Below the pieces are notes generated by a model that was given only the letters and a program-made list of their open reading frames with translations, had not been told where the DNA came from and did not search any database. DNA of 64,000 bases from Thalassolituus sp006212115. Lineage in GTDB: Bacteria > Pseudomonadota > Gammaproteobacteria > Pseudomonadales > Oceanobacteraceae. Both the position numbers and the translations under genes were made by a program. The DNA lies in assembly GCF_040372045.1 (NCBI RefSeq), contig NZ_BAABWH010000008.1; one strand, written 5' to 3'. Shown here in pieces: positions 35,486 through 44,630 of the stretch. How positions within the stretch are numbered: position 1 is the first letter of the stretch; the number at the start of each line of letters is the position of its first letter.

Positions 35486-35873
35486 AAGTTTCCTGCTCCT
35501 GTCACTCGGCAGCTTAGTGCGAGCTGAGGAGCAGGCTCCGGTCCTGATGCAGACCTCGCCTATGGCCAGTGGCGGCAAGGTTGTGTTGTTTTTGCTTCTT
35601 GTTGTAGGGCTGATTTTAGGCCTGGCATGGTTGGTCAATAAAACCCGGGTTGGTCAGTTTGCATCTCAGGGTCAGCACCTTAAAACACTGGCTGTGCTTC
35701 CGCTCGGGCAACGCGAAAAAGTAGCGATTATTCAAGCTGGCGATCAACAGTTAGTGATAGGTGTGACGCCGAATGGAATTAACACACTGGCGACGCTTGA
35801 CCAGCCGTTACCTGAAGTCGAGCAAAAGCCTGCAGACTTCGCCGATATTCTCCGTAAGGCGGTACGTAAATGA
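35460..35873 (+). CDS. fliO: FliO, export-gate assembly membrane protein
   Basis: FliO helps FliP assemble in the inner membrane. 137 residues from GTG 35460: a hydrophobic signal-like start (SFLLLSLGSLVRA), one membrane segment (about 41-59, VVLFLLLVVGLILGLAWLV) and a small cytoplasmic domain (LKTLAVLPLGQREKVAIIQA). The overlap with fliN and the 4-bp overlap with fliP indicate coupled translation. The start codon is the least certain in this operon. Confidence 0.88.
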   Translation: MNVYTACVKSFLLLSLGSLVRAEEQAPVLMQTSPMASGGKVVLFLLLVVGLILGLAWLVNKTRVGQFASQGQHLKTLAVLPLGQREKVAIIQAGDQQLVIGVTPNGINTLATLDQPLPEVEQKPADFADILRKAVRK

Positions 35874-36652
35874 AGGCGCTTGTACTGTCTTTTCTGATGG
35901 TCTTTTCTTCGTTGGCGCTGGGTGCTGATCCGGGTTCCGTTGTGGACCCAAGTATTCTGACGCCGTCTGGAAATACCGGTATTCCTGCCGTTGTGTACAC
36001 CGCAACAGACAACGGTGGCCAATACTCTGTCACGATTCAGATTCTGGTCTTGATGACGCTACTGACGGTACTGCCGTCATTACTCATCATGATGACGTCG
36101 TTTACGCGTATTATCGTTGTCTTAGCGATTCTGAGACAGGCAATTGGTCTTCAGCAAACGCCATCGAATCAGGTGTTACTTGGCCTGTCTTTATTCCTGA
36201 CTTTATTTATCATGATGCCGGTGTTCCGTGTCGTGAACGTTGAGGCGATTCAGCCGTATTTATCGGAGGAAATCTCCCCGCTCGAAGCATTGGAGCGCGC
36301 AGCGGTGCCGATGCATGAATTCATGTTGGCTCAGACACGGGAAACGGATCTCGATCTGTTTGTTCGAATCAGTGGTCGTACGGACATTACCGGTCCGGCT
36401 GAAACCCCAATTCATATATTGATCCCCGCGTTTATCACCAGCGAGCTGAAGACAGCATTTCAGATCGGATTTCTGATATTTATTCCCTTTTTGATCATTG
36501 ATCTGGTCGTCGCCAGTATTCTGATGGCCATGGGTATGATGATGCTGTCCCCGATTATTATCTCCTTGCCATTCAAAATCATGCTGTTCGTTTTGATCGA
36601 TGGCTGGGCTTTAATTATGGGAACCCTCGCGAACAGTTTCGGTACGGTTTAG
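35870..36652 (+). CDS. fliP: FliP, flagellar type III export gate protein
   Basis: FliP is the main pore subunit of the FliPQR gate. 260 residues: a cleavable-type leader (LVLSFLMVFSSLALGA), then membrane segments with the family motif LIMMTSFTRIIVVLAILRQA and QTPSNQVLLGLSLFLTLFIM. ATG 35870 overlaps the fliO stop. Confidence 0.96.
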   Translation: MKALVLSFLMVFSSLALGADPGSVVDPSILTPSGNTGIPAVVYTATDNGGQYSVTIQILVLMTLLTVLPSLLIMMTSFTRIIVVLAILRQAIGLQQTPSNQVLLGLSLFLTLFIMMPVFRVVNVEAIQPYLSEEISPLEALERAAVPMHEFMLAQTRETDLDLFVRISGRTDITGPAETPIHILIPAFITSELKTAFQIGFLIFIPFLIIDLVVASILMAMGMMMLSPIIISLPFKIMLFVLIDGWALIMGTLANSFGTV

Positions 36653-36665
36653 CGGAGCGGAAAAT

Positions 36666-36935
36666 ATGTCAGAAGCGATCATCGGCGATATTTTTACCAA
36701 TGCACTCTATATCGTATTGGCGATTGTGGTCGTTATTATCGTTCCCAGTCTGCTTATTGGTCTGGTAGTCAGTACCTTTCAGGCGGCTACGCAGATTAAC
36801 GAACAGACCTTGAGTTTTTTACCGCGTTTAGTCGTCACCTTATTAGCGATGATTATGTTTGGTCCGTGGGCGGTGAGTGCGGTATTGGATTTTACGCGCG
36901 AAATCTACATGAATATTCCGTTTCTGATCGGGTGA
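36666..36935 (+). CDS. fliQ: FliQ, flagellar type III export gate protein
   Basis: 89 residues with two membrane segments, the normal FliQ size. Motif GLVVSTFQAATQINEQTLSF is diagnostic. Start ATG 36666, only 3 bp before fliR. Confidence 0.95.
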   Translation: MSEAIIGDIFTNALYIVLAIVVVIIVPSLLIGLVVSTFQAATQINEQTLSFLPRLVVTLLAMIMFGPWAVSAVLDFTREIYMNIPFLIG

Positions 36936-36938
36936 TTC

Positions 36939-37715
36939 ATGATTGAGATCGAGGCGCTGGATGTCGGTCATTGGGTCAGTCGCTATGTCTACCCGTTTGC
37001 ACGTATTTCTGGTCTGCTTATGGTGATGCCACTCATCGGTACCCGAATGGTATCGATGCGGGTTCGCTTGTTGCTGGCGGTCGCCATCACACTGGTGGTC
37101 GTGCCTATGCTTCCACCTATCGCGCCGGTAGAGGCGTTTTCTTTTGCTTCGGTCATTATCATTCTGCAGCAATTGCTGATCGGCGTGTTGATGGGGTTTG
37201 TGGTTGAGCTCCTGATGCAGGTGTTCGTTATTGCAGGTCAGCTAATTGCAATGCAAACCGGCTTGGGTATCGCTACCACGGTTGATCCCAGCCAGGGGGC
37301 ATCGGTTGTTGTTATATCTCAGTGGTTTTTGTTTATGGTCAGCCTGGTATTTCTGGCCCTGAACGGACATCTGGTATTAATAGAGATTCTGGTCGACAGT
37401 TTTCGTTCTATCCCCATAGGGCTGGCGAGTTTTTCCGTCGAGCAATTCGGTCTGCTGGTGCATTGGAGTGGCTGGATGTTGGCCGCTGCAGTGGTGATTT
37501 CTCTACCTGCGATGACGGCTCTGCTGATTGTTAACCTCGCGTTTGGTGTAATGACCCGTGCCGCGCCCCAGCTGAATATTTTTGCGTTAGGTTTTCCCGT
37601 CACCATGATCGTAGGTTTGTTGATCATGTGGCTGAACATCGATGAGATGGCATCGGGTTTTCATCGCTATATGGATACCTTGTTTGAATTTCTGAAAAAG
37701 CTGATCAGCATGTAA
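36939..37715 (+). CDS. fliR: FliR, flagellar type III export gate protein
   Basis: 258 residues with about six membrane segments. FliR closes the gate ring with FliP and FliQ and meets FlhB. Typical stretches: YPFARISGLLMVMPLIGTRM, GQLIAMQTGLGIATTVDPSQ and TRAAPQLNIFALGFPVT. Confidence 0.95.
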   Translation: MIEIEALDVGHWVSRYVYPFARISGLLMVMPLIGTRMVSMRVRLLLAVAITLVVVPMLPPIAPVEAFSFASVIIILQQLLIGVLMGFVVELLMQVFVIAGQLIAMQTGLGIATTVDPSQGASVVVISQWFLFMVSLVFLALNGHLVLIEILVDSFRSIPIGLASFSVEQFGLLVHWSGWMLAAAVVISLPAMTALLIVNLAFGVMTRAAPQLNIFALGFPVTMIVGLLIMWLNIDEMASGFHRYMDTLFEFLKKLISM

Positions 37716-37731
37716 GCGTGCGGAGTAGGTT

Positions 37732-38880
37732 ATGGCAGAACAAGACAGCAGTCAGGAAAAAACAGAAGAACCCACCCCCCGAAGGCTACAAAAAGCGAGG
37801 GACGAGGGTCAGGTTCCCCGATCTAAGGAACTGGGAACTACCATGGTACTGGTTATCGGTGCCGCGGGTTTACTGATGTTTGGGCCTTTTATGTCGCAGC
37901 GCATTGCGGCCATGGCTAAGCACTCGTTCTCGTTCGATCGCGAAACGGCTTTCGATACCGGTATGATGACCTCCTATCTGGATGCATCCGCACTTGAGGC
38001 TGGGATTGCGCTCGCGCCCTGGCTGGTATTGGTGCTGATTGCTGCATTCGCCGGTCCGTTATTTGTCGGCGGCTGGTTGTTTTCAGGGAAGGCGATCACG
38101 CCAAAACTGGATCGTCTGAATCCGCTTAGTGGATTGAAGCGCATGTTCTCCATGAACTCGCTGGTTGAACTGTTTAAGGCGTGGGCAAAGGTATTGGTCG
38201 TAGGGACGGTTGCCTGGTTAACGCTGATGTTCTTTTTTCAGGATGCAATGCGTATTCAGTATGAGAGTACAGAATCTGCGGTTGATCACGCCATTACCAT
38301 CATTATCTGGAGTGTTCTTGCTCTGTGCGCCTCAACGGCTTTGATCGCCATCGTCGATGTTCCTTGGCAGATATACAGCTTTACCAAGAAAATGCGTATG
38401 TCGATGCAGGAAATTAAAGACGAATACAAAGAAACCGAAGGGAAACCCGAAGTTAAAAGTAAGGTACGTCAGCTGCAACGAGAGATGGCCCAGCGTCGGA
38501 TGATGGCGGATGTGCCGGATGCCGACGTCGTCATCACTAACCCAACTCACTATTCGGTCGCGTTACGATATGACGGCGGAGCCAATGCGGCGCCTGTCCT
38601 GCTGGCTAAGGGCTCTGATCAGGTAGCATTGAAAATTCGGGAAATCGCCAAAGAAAATAACGTGCCGCAAATGCAGGCTCCGCCTTTGGCTCGAGCACTC
38701 TATACCCACACCCGTGTGGGCGATGAGATCCCGGAAGGTTTATACGTGGCGGTGGCACAGGTATTAGCGTACATCTATCAGATGGATCAGTTTGCCAAAG
38801 GCAAGGGACCTAAGCCCGAGCGTAAACCGGATATGCCGATTCCACGTGATCTGCGCGTCGATCCTGATCCTACGGTCTGA
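37732..38880 (+). CDS. flhB: FlhB, export gate protein and substrate-specificity switch
   Basis: 382 residues. The N-terminus EKTEEPTPRRLQKARDEGQV is the family signature. Four membrane segments follow, then the cytoplasmic domain with the self-cleaving NPTH motif (270-273, VVITNPTHYSVALRY). FliK acts on the cleaved form to change export from hook to filament proteins. Last gene of the fliL operon. Confidence 0.96.
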   Translation: MAEQDSSQEKTEEPTPRRLQKARDEGQVPRSKELGTTMVLVIGAAGLLMFGPFMSQRIAAMAKHSFSFDRETAFDTGMMTSYLDASALEAGIALAPWLVLVLIAAFAGPLFVGGWLFSGKAITPKLDRLNPLSGLKRMFSMNSLVELFKAWAKVLVVGTVAWLTLMFFFQDAMRIQYESTESAVDHAITIIIWSVLALCASTALIAIVDVPWQIYSFTKKMRMSMQEIKDEYKETEGKPEVKSKVRQLQREMAQRRMMADVPDADVVITNPTHYSVALRYDGGANAAPVLLAKGSDQVALKIREIAKENNVPQMQAPPLARALYTHTRVGDEIPEGLYVAVAQVLAYIYQMDQFAKGKGPKPERKPDMPIPRDLRVDPDPTV

Positions 38881-38916
38881 TGATTTTCCTTTAAAAATTA
38901 ACAGAATACGAAAAAC

Positions 38917-38931
38917 CGGAACGCTTCTTGC
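38917..38931 (+). promoter_or_regulatory. Weaker sigma-54 element before flhA
   Basis: CGGAAC-N5-TTGC with GG-N10-GC spacing, 42 bp before the flhA ATG. The -12 box is good; -24 departs from TGGCAC at two places. Confidence 0.5.
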
Positions 38932-38972
38932 GATACCTGTTCAGAGCAACATTTTTTTGACAGGTGTAACCA

Positions 38973-41183
38973 ATGGCGACGGCTTCCAGTAGCAATCTGG
39001 TAGGACAACTCAAGAGCGGAGCCTCCGTGTTAATGCAGGGCAACATTGGTATTCCAGTGATGTTGCTGGTGCTGTTGGGCATGATGACGCTGCCGCTGCC
39101 ACCGTTTCTGTTGGATACTTTTTTTACCTTCAATATTGCGTTGTCGATTGTGGTACTGCTCGTCAGCGTTTACTCCAAGCGTCCACTCGATTTTGCCATC
39201 TTTCCCACCATTCTACTGATTGCCACTCTATTACGACTGGCGCTTAACGTGGCATCGACCCGTGTCGTTCTTTTGTACGGCCACGAAGGCGGTGATGCAG
39301 CGGGTAAAGTTATCGAAGCCTTCGGTGAGGTTCTGATTGGCGGCAACTACGCTGTCGGTCTGGTGGTATTTATGATCCTTATGATCATTAACTTTGTCGT
39401 TGTAACTAAGGGTGCCGGTCGTGTTTCAGAAGTAAGTGCCCGATTCACACTCGATGCGATGCCCGGTAAACAGATGGCGATTGATGCGGATCTGAACGCC
39501 GGATTAATTGATGCCGAGGAAGCTAAGCAGCGTCGTGGTGATGTTGCGGCTGAAGCGGATTTTTATGGTGCTATGGACGGTGCCAGTAAGTTTGTAAAAG
39601 GCGATGCGATTGCCGGTATTCTCATTCTGATCATTAACGTGGTCGGTGGATTTGCGATTGGTATGGCGCAACATAATCTGACCTTCGGCGATGCAGTATC
39701 TGCCTATACCTTGCTGGCAATTGGTGATGGTCTGGTTGCACAGATTCCTTCGCTGCTCTTGTCCACGGCCACCGCGATCATGGTTACCCGAAATGGCGGT
39801 GACGAAGACATGGGCCAACAGGTATTTGGTCAGATGTTCGGTTCGTCACGTGCACTGGCTGTATCCGCGGGCCTGTTGTTATTGATGGGTGTTGTACCCG
39901 GGATGCCTCATACCGTGTTTATCAGTGCAGCGCTGGTAGCGGGCTTGGCGGCATACATCATCCGTTGGCAGAAGGAGGGAGGTGAGCTCGGCGATGCCAT
40001 TGTTCAGCGTTTGGGCGGGCAGCCGAAAGCGACGCCAGCAGCAGAAGGCGCTGGTGGAGCGCCGGGTAATGCCCTCGCTGCACCGCAGGAAAAAGCGGCC
40101 GAAGCGATGAAACAACTGGAAGTCAAAGAACTCGGTTGGGACGACGTAGAACCGGTAGACCGGGTTGGGCTTGAGGTGGGCTATCGTTTAATTCCTCTGG
40201 TTGATAAGAATCAGGGGGGGCAGCTCCTCAGCCGTATTAAGGGTGTCCGCCGTAAGCTGTCTCAGGAATTAGGATTCCTGATACCGTCGGTGCATATTCG
40301 TGACAACCTGGATCTGCTACCTAACCAATATCGCATCACCCTGATGGGGGTGACGTTGGCCGAGGCCGAGATTCATCCCGAGCGTGAACTGGCCATTAAT
40401 CCCGGACAGGTGTTCGGCAAAATAGACGGTATGGCGACCACCGATCCCGCTTTTGGTATGGAAGCTTACTGGATTACGCCGGATCTCAAGGATCGCGCCC
40501 AGACGCTCGGATACACAGTGGTTGATGCAAGTACCGTGGTCGCCACGCACATGAATCAGAAGCTGCAGACACACGCCCACGAGTTAATTGGTCACGAAGA
40601 CGCACAGCACCTCGTCGATATGCTGGCGAAGACGTCGCCTAAGTTGGCCGAAGAATTGGTACCAAACAAAGTCAGCATCAGTCAGTTGCTCGCGGTGTTG
40701 CAGAACCTTCTCAGAGAACAGGTTCCGATCCGCGATCTTCGCTCAATCGCCGAGTCTTTGGCGAACTCTCCAGCTCAGAGTCAAGATATTGCCGCTCTGG
40801 TATCGGCAGCCCGATTGGCTCTGGCCCGTATGATTACTCAGAATATCTTTGGAAACACCGATGAACTGCCGGTTATGACGCTTGATCCGGGGCTGGAACA
40901 GTTATTGCTGAAAAGCTTACAACAAAGCGCGCAGCAGGGTAGTCAACAAGGGTTGGTTCTCGAACCAGGAATGGCAGACACCCTGCAGCGATCACTGAAT
41001 GAATCGGTGCAGGCCCAGGAGGCTGCTGGTCGACCAGCGGTGCTGTTGGTGACCTCACAACTGCGTCCGGCAATGGCTCAGTTCGTACGTAACAGTATTT
41101 CGCAATTGCATGTACTGGCGTATCAGGAAGTGCCGGATAACAAGAGTATTACGATCGTTGCTGCAGTGGGCGGCAAATCGTAA
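38973..41183 (+). CDS. flhA: FlhA, flagellar type III export gate protein
   Basis: FlhA is the large gate subunit that couples proton flow to export and binds chaperone-substrate pairs. 736 residues: about eight N-terminal membrane segments (LLRLALNVASTRVVLL; the FHIPEP-family stretch FTLDAMPGKQMAIDADLNAG) and a large cytoplasmic domain from about 370 (VGYRLIPLVDKNQGGQLLSR; LLAVLQNLLREQVPIRDLRS). It starts the flhA-flhF-fleN-fliA run. Confidence 0.97.
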   Translation: MATASSSNLVGQLKSGASVLMQGNIGIPVMLLVLLGMMTLPLPPFLLDTFFTFNIALSIVVLLVSVYSKRPLDFAIFPTILLIATLLRLALNVASTRVVLLYGHEGGDAAGKVIEAFGEVLIGGNYAVGLVVFMILMIINFVVVTKGAGRVSEVSARFTLDAMPGKQMAIDADLNAGLIDAEEAKQRRGDVAAEADFYGAMDGASKFVKGDAIAGILILIINVVGGFAIGMAQHNLTFGDAVSAYTLLAIGDGLVAQIPSLLLSTATAIMVTRNGGDEDMGQQVFGQMFGSSRALAVSAGLLLLMGVVPGMPHTVFISAALVAGLAAYIIRWQKEGGELGDAIVQRLGGQPKATPAAEGAGGAPGNALAAPQEKAAEAMKQLEVKELGWDDVEPVDRVGLEVGYRLIPLVDKNQGGQLLSRIKGVRRKLSQELGFLIPSVHIRDNLDLLPNQYRITLMGVTLAEAEIHPERELAINPGQVFGKIDGMATTDPAFGMEAYWITPDLKDRAQTLGYTVVDASTVVATHMNQKLQTHAHELIGHEDAQHLVDMLAKTSPKLAEELVPNKVSISQLLAVLQNLLREQVPIRDLRSIAESLANSPAQSQDIAALVSAARLALARMITQNIFGNTDELPVMTLDPGLEQLLLKSLQQSAQQGSQQGLVLEPGMADTLQRSLNESVQAQEAAGRPAVLLVTSQLRPAMAQFVRNSISQLHVLAYQEVPDNKSITIVAAVGGKS

Positions 41184-41195
41184 CGAGGCTGAATT

Positions 41196-42527
41196 ATGAA
41201 GGTAAAACGTTTCGTCGCAGCGAATATGCAGTTAGCCCTGAAAATGGTGTCGGCTGAATTGGGCGCTGATGCGGTCATCGTCTCCAGCCGTCGTACTGAC
41301 GAGGGAATGGAAGTGGTGGCCAGCAGTGAAATGTTGGATACGACGGATACCAACAAACAAAGTGAGTTGGATCGTCAGCTGCGCTTACAGCGGGAACTTG
41401 AGGCGGCTAAGCAAGCGGCGCGCTCTTCCGCTGCTTTGCGGCAATCGCAATTCGATGCCGTTGGTGCAGGCACATCTGAGCCCGGTACGGAAAGCCGGAT
41501 ACAGAATACCCCGACCTCTGATATCAGCGATGCTCGACGTGAAGTGGCGCGCATGCAAGCAGAGAAGCAACAGGCTGAAGAAACCTATCAAACCCGTCTG
41601 CAGGAAATGCAGGGGGAGCTACGCGAGTTAAAGGACTGGCTGGTCAGCCATCAGGGCAGTGCCTGGGATACACGGCGGCCGCTGACATGGCAGCAATCGC
41701 AATTATGGCAGCGCTGTCAGGACATCGGACTTGAGCCAGCCTGGGCAGATCGCGTTGTCAGCATGAGCGATCAGTCCGGAGATCTGGAGCAGGCGTGGAA
41801 GTCTGCGCTTTCCGTTATTCAAAGTGATCTGCCGTTACTGCCTCAGGGCGTACTGGAAAAAGGTGGCGTTATTGCTCTGGTCGGCCCGACAGGGGCGGGT
41901 AAGACCACTACGCTCGGAAAAATAGCCGCTCGTTTTGTCCAGCACAACGGCCCCGACTCAGTGGCCTTCGTTACTCTGGATAATTACCGCATGGCGGCAC
42001 ACGATCAACTGCAGGCCTTCGCCCGAATTCTTGGCGTTGAAATGAAGGTGGTACTGCAGAATGGTGATCTCGCTAAAACCCTGACGACTCTGCGCAATAA
42101 AAAACTGGTTTTGATTGATAGTGCCGGACTTGCCAGTCAGGACCCACATTTTTCGTCACAGTTGTCTATGCTTAAACAGGCAGGTGCGGACGTCAGAAAG
42201 TTCCTTGTTCTTCCTCTTACGAGTCAGGCCCGATGCCTTCAGGAGAACTACGAGCATTTCAAGCCAGCCGGACTGAACGGCTGCATTTTCACCAAGCTTG
42301 ATGAATGTTTCAGCTTGGGGGCAGGGCTCAGTGTCGCTGCATTGACCCGACTGCCATTGGCTTTGATTACCGACGGCCCGCACATCCCGGATGATCTGCA
42401 CTATCCGGATACGGGGCGCCTGGTCAATCTGGCAGAGCAGATGGCCCGTATGGCACGCACGCGCTGGCAGGCGGCCGAAGCCATGAACATGGCAACACAA
42501 CAGCAGAGTTTTCAACACGGAGTTTAA
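41196..42527 (+). CDS. flhF: FlhF, SRP-type GTPase that sets flagellar position
   Basis: FlhF recruits the first flagellar parts to the cell pole. 443 residues: N-terminal basic start (MKVKRFVAANMQLALKMV), a coiled coil (about 60-150), then the SRP-like NG domain with P-loop GPTGAGKTTTLGKIAARF (from 230), DNYRMAAHDQL and the nucleotide-specificity motif FTKLDE. It pairs with fleN 5 bp downstream, as in other polarly flagellated bacteria. Confidence 0.96.
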   Translation: MKVKRFVAANMQLALKMVSAELGADAVIVSSRRTDEGMEVVASSEMLDTTDTNKQSELDRQLRLQRELEAAKQAARSSAALRQSQFDAVGAGTSEPGTESRIQNTPTSDISDARREVARMQAEKQQAEETYQTRLQEMQGELRELKDWLVSHQGSAWDTRRPLTWQQSQLWQRCQDIGLEPAWADRVVSMSDQSGDLEQAWKSALSVIQSDLPLLPQGVLEKGGVIALVGPTGAGKTTTLGKIAARFVQHNGPDSVAFVTLDNYRMAAHDQLQAFARILGVEMKVVLQNGDLAKTLTTLRNKKLVLIDSAGLASQDPHFSSQLSMLKQAGADVRKFLVLPLTSQARCLQENYEHFKPAGLNGCIFTKLDECFSLGAGLSVAALTRLPLALITDGPHIPDDLHYPDTGRLVNLAEQMARMARTRWQAAEAMNMATQQQSFQHGV

Positions 42528-42532
42528 AAAAG

Positions 42533-43351
42533 ATGGCGAGTCATCCTGTACAAGTCATAGCAGTCACTGGCGGTAAAGGCGGTGTTGGCAAAAGTAATGT
42601 CTCCGTGAATCTTGGAATCGCATTGTCGGAAATGGGACGACGTGTCGTGATCCTAGATGCTGACCTTGGTCTGGCTAACATCGATATTCTGTTGGGCATC
42701 AGTTCCAACAAGACCATTGAAAATGTATTGCAGGGCGAATGCGATCTGCGCGAAGTCATGGTCAAAGGCCCGGGTGGAATAAAGATCGTGCCGGCGTCTT
42801 CCGGTACACAGAAGCTGTCACAGTTAAATCCGATGGAACATGCGGGCCTTATTCAGGCGTTCAGTGATATTGGAGATGACATTGATGTCCTTATCATTGA
42901 TACCGCCGCAGGTATTTCTGACACGGTATTGAGCTTTGTGCGCGCGTCGCAGGAAGTATTGGTTGTGGTAACGGATGAACCCACCTCGATCACCGACGCC
43001 TATGCTCAGATCAAGTTGTTGAACCGGGATTACGGTTTATTCCGCTTCCGTGTTGTCGCCAATATGGTGAAGTCACCACAGGATGGCATGGCCCTGTTTG
43101 CGAAGCTCACGAAAGTAACAGACCGCTTTCTGGACGTGGCGCTTCAATATGTTGGAGCGGTGCCGCAAGACGATGCCGTTAAGCGAGCGGTTCAGCGTCA
43201 GAAGGCTGTGATCGAAGCGTATCCCCGATCTAAAGCCGCAACCTCATTCCGCGCTTTGGCGAAGAAAGTCGACAGCTGGCCGCTGCCTTCATCGCCGCGT
43301 GGTCACCTCGAATTCTTCGTGGACCGGCTGGTGGATCAGGTAGGAGCATGA
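42533..43351 (+). CDS. fleN: FleN (FlhG), ParA-like ATPase that limits flagellar number
   Basis: 272 residues. Deviant Walker A TGGKGGVGKSNVSVNLGIAL, DADLGLANIDILLGI and IDTAAGIS are present. FleN curbs FleQ activity and keeps flagella to one, counteracting FlhF. It ends 3 bp before fliA; the order flhF-fleN-fliA is conserved in Pseudomonas. Confidence 0.96.
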   Translation: MASHPVQVIAVTGGKGGVGKSNVSVNLGIALSEMGRRVVILDADLGLANIDILLGISSNKTIENVLQGECDLREVMVKGPGGIKIVPASSGTQKLSQLNPMEHAGLIQAFSDIGDDIDVLIIDTAAGISDTVLSFVRASQEVLVVVTDEPTSITDAYAQIKLLNRDYGLFRFRVVANMVKSPQDGMALFAKLTKVTDRFLDVALQYVGAVPQDDAVKRAVQRQKAVIEAYPRSKAATSFRALAKKVDSWPLPSSPRGHLEFFVDRLVDQVGA

Positions 43352-43354
43352 CGG

Positions 43355-44080
43355 GTGTCTACAGGTAGTTGTCTGGTGTATTCCGACGTACAGAACGTAA
43401 ATTTTGATGACCTTGTCCGCGAGCATGCGGGCCTGGTCAAGCGCATCGCGCATCACCTGATGGGGCGTCTGCCCGACAGTGTGCAGGTGGATGACCTCAT
43501 TCAGTCAGGCATGATTGGCCTGCTTGAGGCGGCCCGTAAATACGACGGCGGCAAGGGCGCAAGCTTTGAGACATACGCGGGTATCCGCATACGTGGTGCC
43601 ATGCTGGATGAAATACGCAAAGGCGATTGGGCCCCCAGGTCAGTACACCGTAATGCGCGTCGAATTCAGGATGCGATCAAACAGGTTGAAGCTCAAAAGG
43701 GGCGTGATGCGGACGATACCGAGGTCGCTGCGGTTTTGGGTATCAGCCAGGATGAATACCATCAAATCCTCAAAGACAGCGCCGGCTGTCGTTTATTCAG
43801 CTACGAAGAAATTCTCGAAAACGATCACGCACCGGATGTGATGGACGAAAGTACTCCGGGGCCCGGTATGGGTATGGAACGGGATGCCTTCAGAAAACAC
43901 CTTGCTGAAGCGATATCGGGGCTGCCTGAACGTGAACAGTTGGTGCTCGCACTGTATTACGACGAAGAGCTTAATCTGAAGGAAATTGGCGCGGTGCTGG
44001 GTGTCAGCGAATCCCGTGTCAGTCAACTTCACTCCCAAGCAACACACCGCCTGCGGGCGCGCCTGAGCGACTGGGCCTGA
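43355..44080 (+). CDS. fliA: FliA, flagellar sigma factor 28
   Basis: FliA directs late flagellar and chemotaxis transcription and is held by FlgM until the hook is done. GTG start 43355 with AGGAG 8 nt upstream; 241 residues. Region 2 (HAGLVKRIAHHLMGRLPDSV; DLIQSGMIGLLEAARKY; FETYAGIRIRGAMLDEIRKG) and region 4 HTH (LNLKEIGAVLGVSESRVSQL) are intact. Confidence 0.97.
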   Translation: MSTGSCLVYSDVQNVNFDDLVREHAGLVKRIAHHLMGRLPDSVQVDDLIQSGMIGLLEAARKYDGGKGASFETYAGIRIRGAMLDEIRKGDWAPRSVHRNARRIQDAIKQVEAQKGRDADDTEVAAVLGISQDEYHQILKDSAGCRLFSYEEILENDHAPDVMDESTPGPGMGMERDAFRKHLAEAISGLPEREQLVLALYYDEELNLKEIGAVLGVSESRVSQLHSQATHRLRARLSDWA

Positions 44081-44229
44081 TACGCATTACGCTTTATCAG
44101 GCACGTTTTCAGTGGCTACTTTTCTTCTCTTTCCTATTCTTTCTCCGACTTGCTGGATAAACCGATAACTGGGTCTAAACTGAATTCAGGACCGGCTTGG
44201 TTTGTAAAAGTCGAATATTGGAGGTCGCT

Positions 44230-44616
44230 TTGGACAAGAACATGAAAATCCTCATTGTCGATGATTTTTCCACAATGAGACGTATCGTCAAAAACCTGCT
44301 GCGTGATCTTGGTTTTACCAATACTCAGGAAGCAGACGATGGCACCACCGCGCTACCCATGTTGCAGAATGGCGATTTCGATTTTCTGGTCACTGACTGG
44401 AATATGCCTGGAATGACAGGGTTAGATCTGTTGAAACACGTGCGACAGGATGATCGCCTTAAGACTTTACCCGTATTGATGGTAACGGCTGAAGCGAAGC
44501 GTGATCAGATTGTTGCTGCCGCGCAGGCCGGGGTAAATGGTTATGTTGTTAAGCCATTTACGGCAGCGGTGTTGAAAGAAAAAATCGATAAGATTTTTGA
44601 ACGTGTTGAAGGCTGA
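44230..44616 (+). CDS. cheY: CheY, flagellar (F6-type) chemotaxis response regulator
   Basis: Phospho-CheY binds FliM and changes motor direction. TTG start at 44230 (MDKNMKILIVDDFSTMRR) with GGAGGT 4-5 nt upstream; ATG 44242 (MKILIV) is the other option but is 17 nt from that site. 128 residues. Phospho-acceptor D56 (FLVTDWNMPGMTG), MVTAEA and YVVKPFTAAVL. Very close to the motor CheY of Pseudomonas and Vibrio; first gene of the flagellar chemotaxis operon. Confidence 0.95.
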   Translation: MDKNMKILIVDDFSTMRRIVKNLLRDLGFTNTQEADDGTTALPMLQNGDFDFLVTDWNMPGMTGLDLLKHVRQDDRLKTLPVLMVTAEAKRDQIVAAAQAGVNGYVVKPFTAAVLKEKIDKIFERVEG

Positions 44617-44630
44617 TTGAAGGTATCGCC

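Noticed and set aside
44160..44229. FliA promoter before the flagellar cheY (CCGATAA and TAAA stretches)
   Set aside because: The TAAA and the CCGATAA are not at the required 15-bp distance, and the in-phase -10 is poor.
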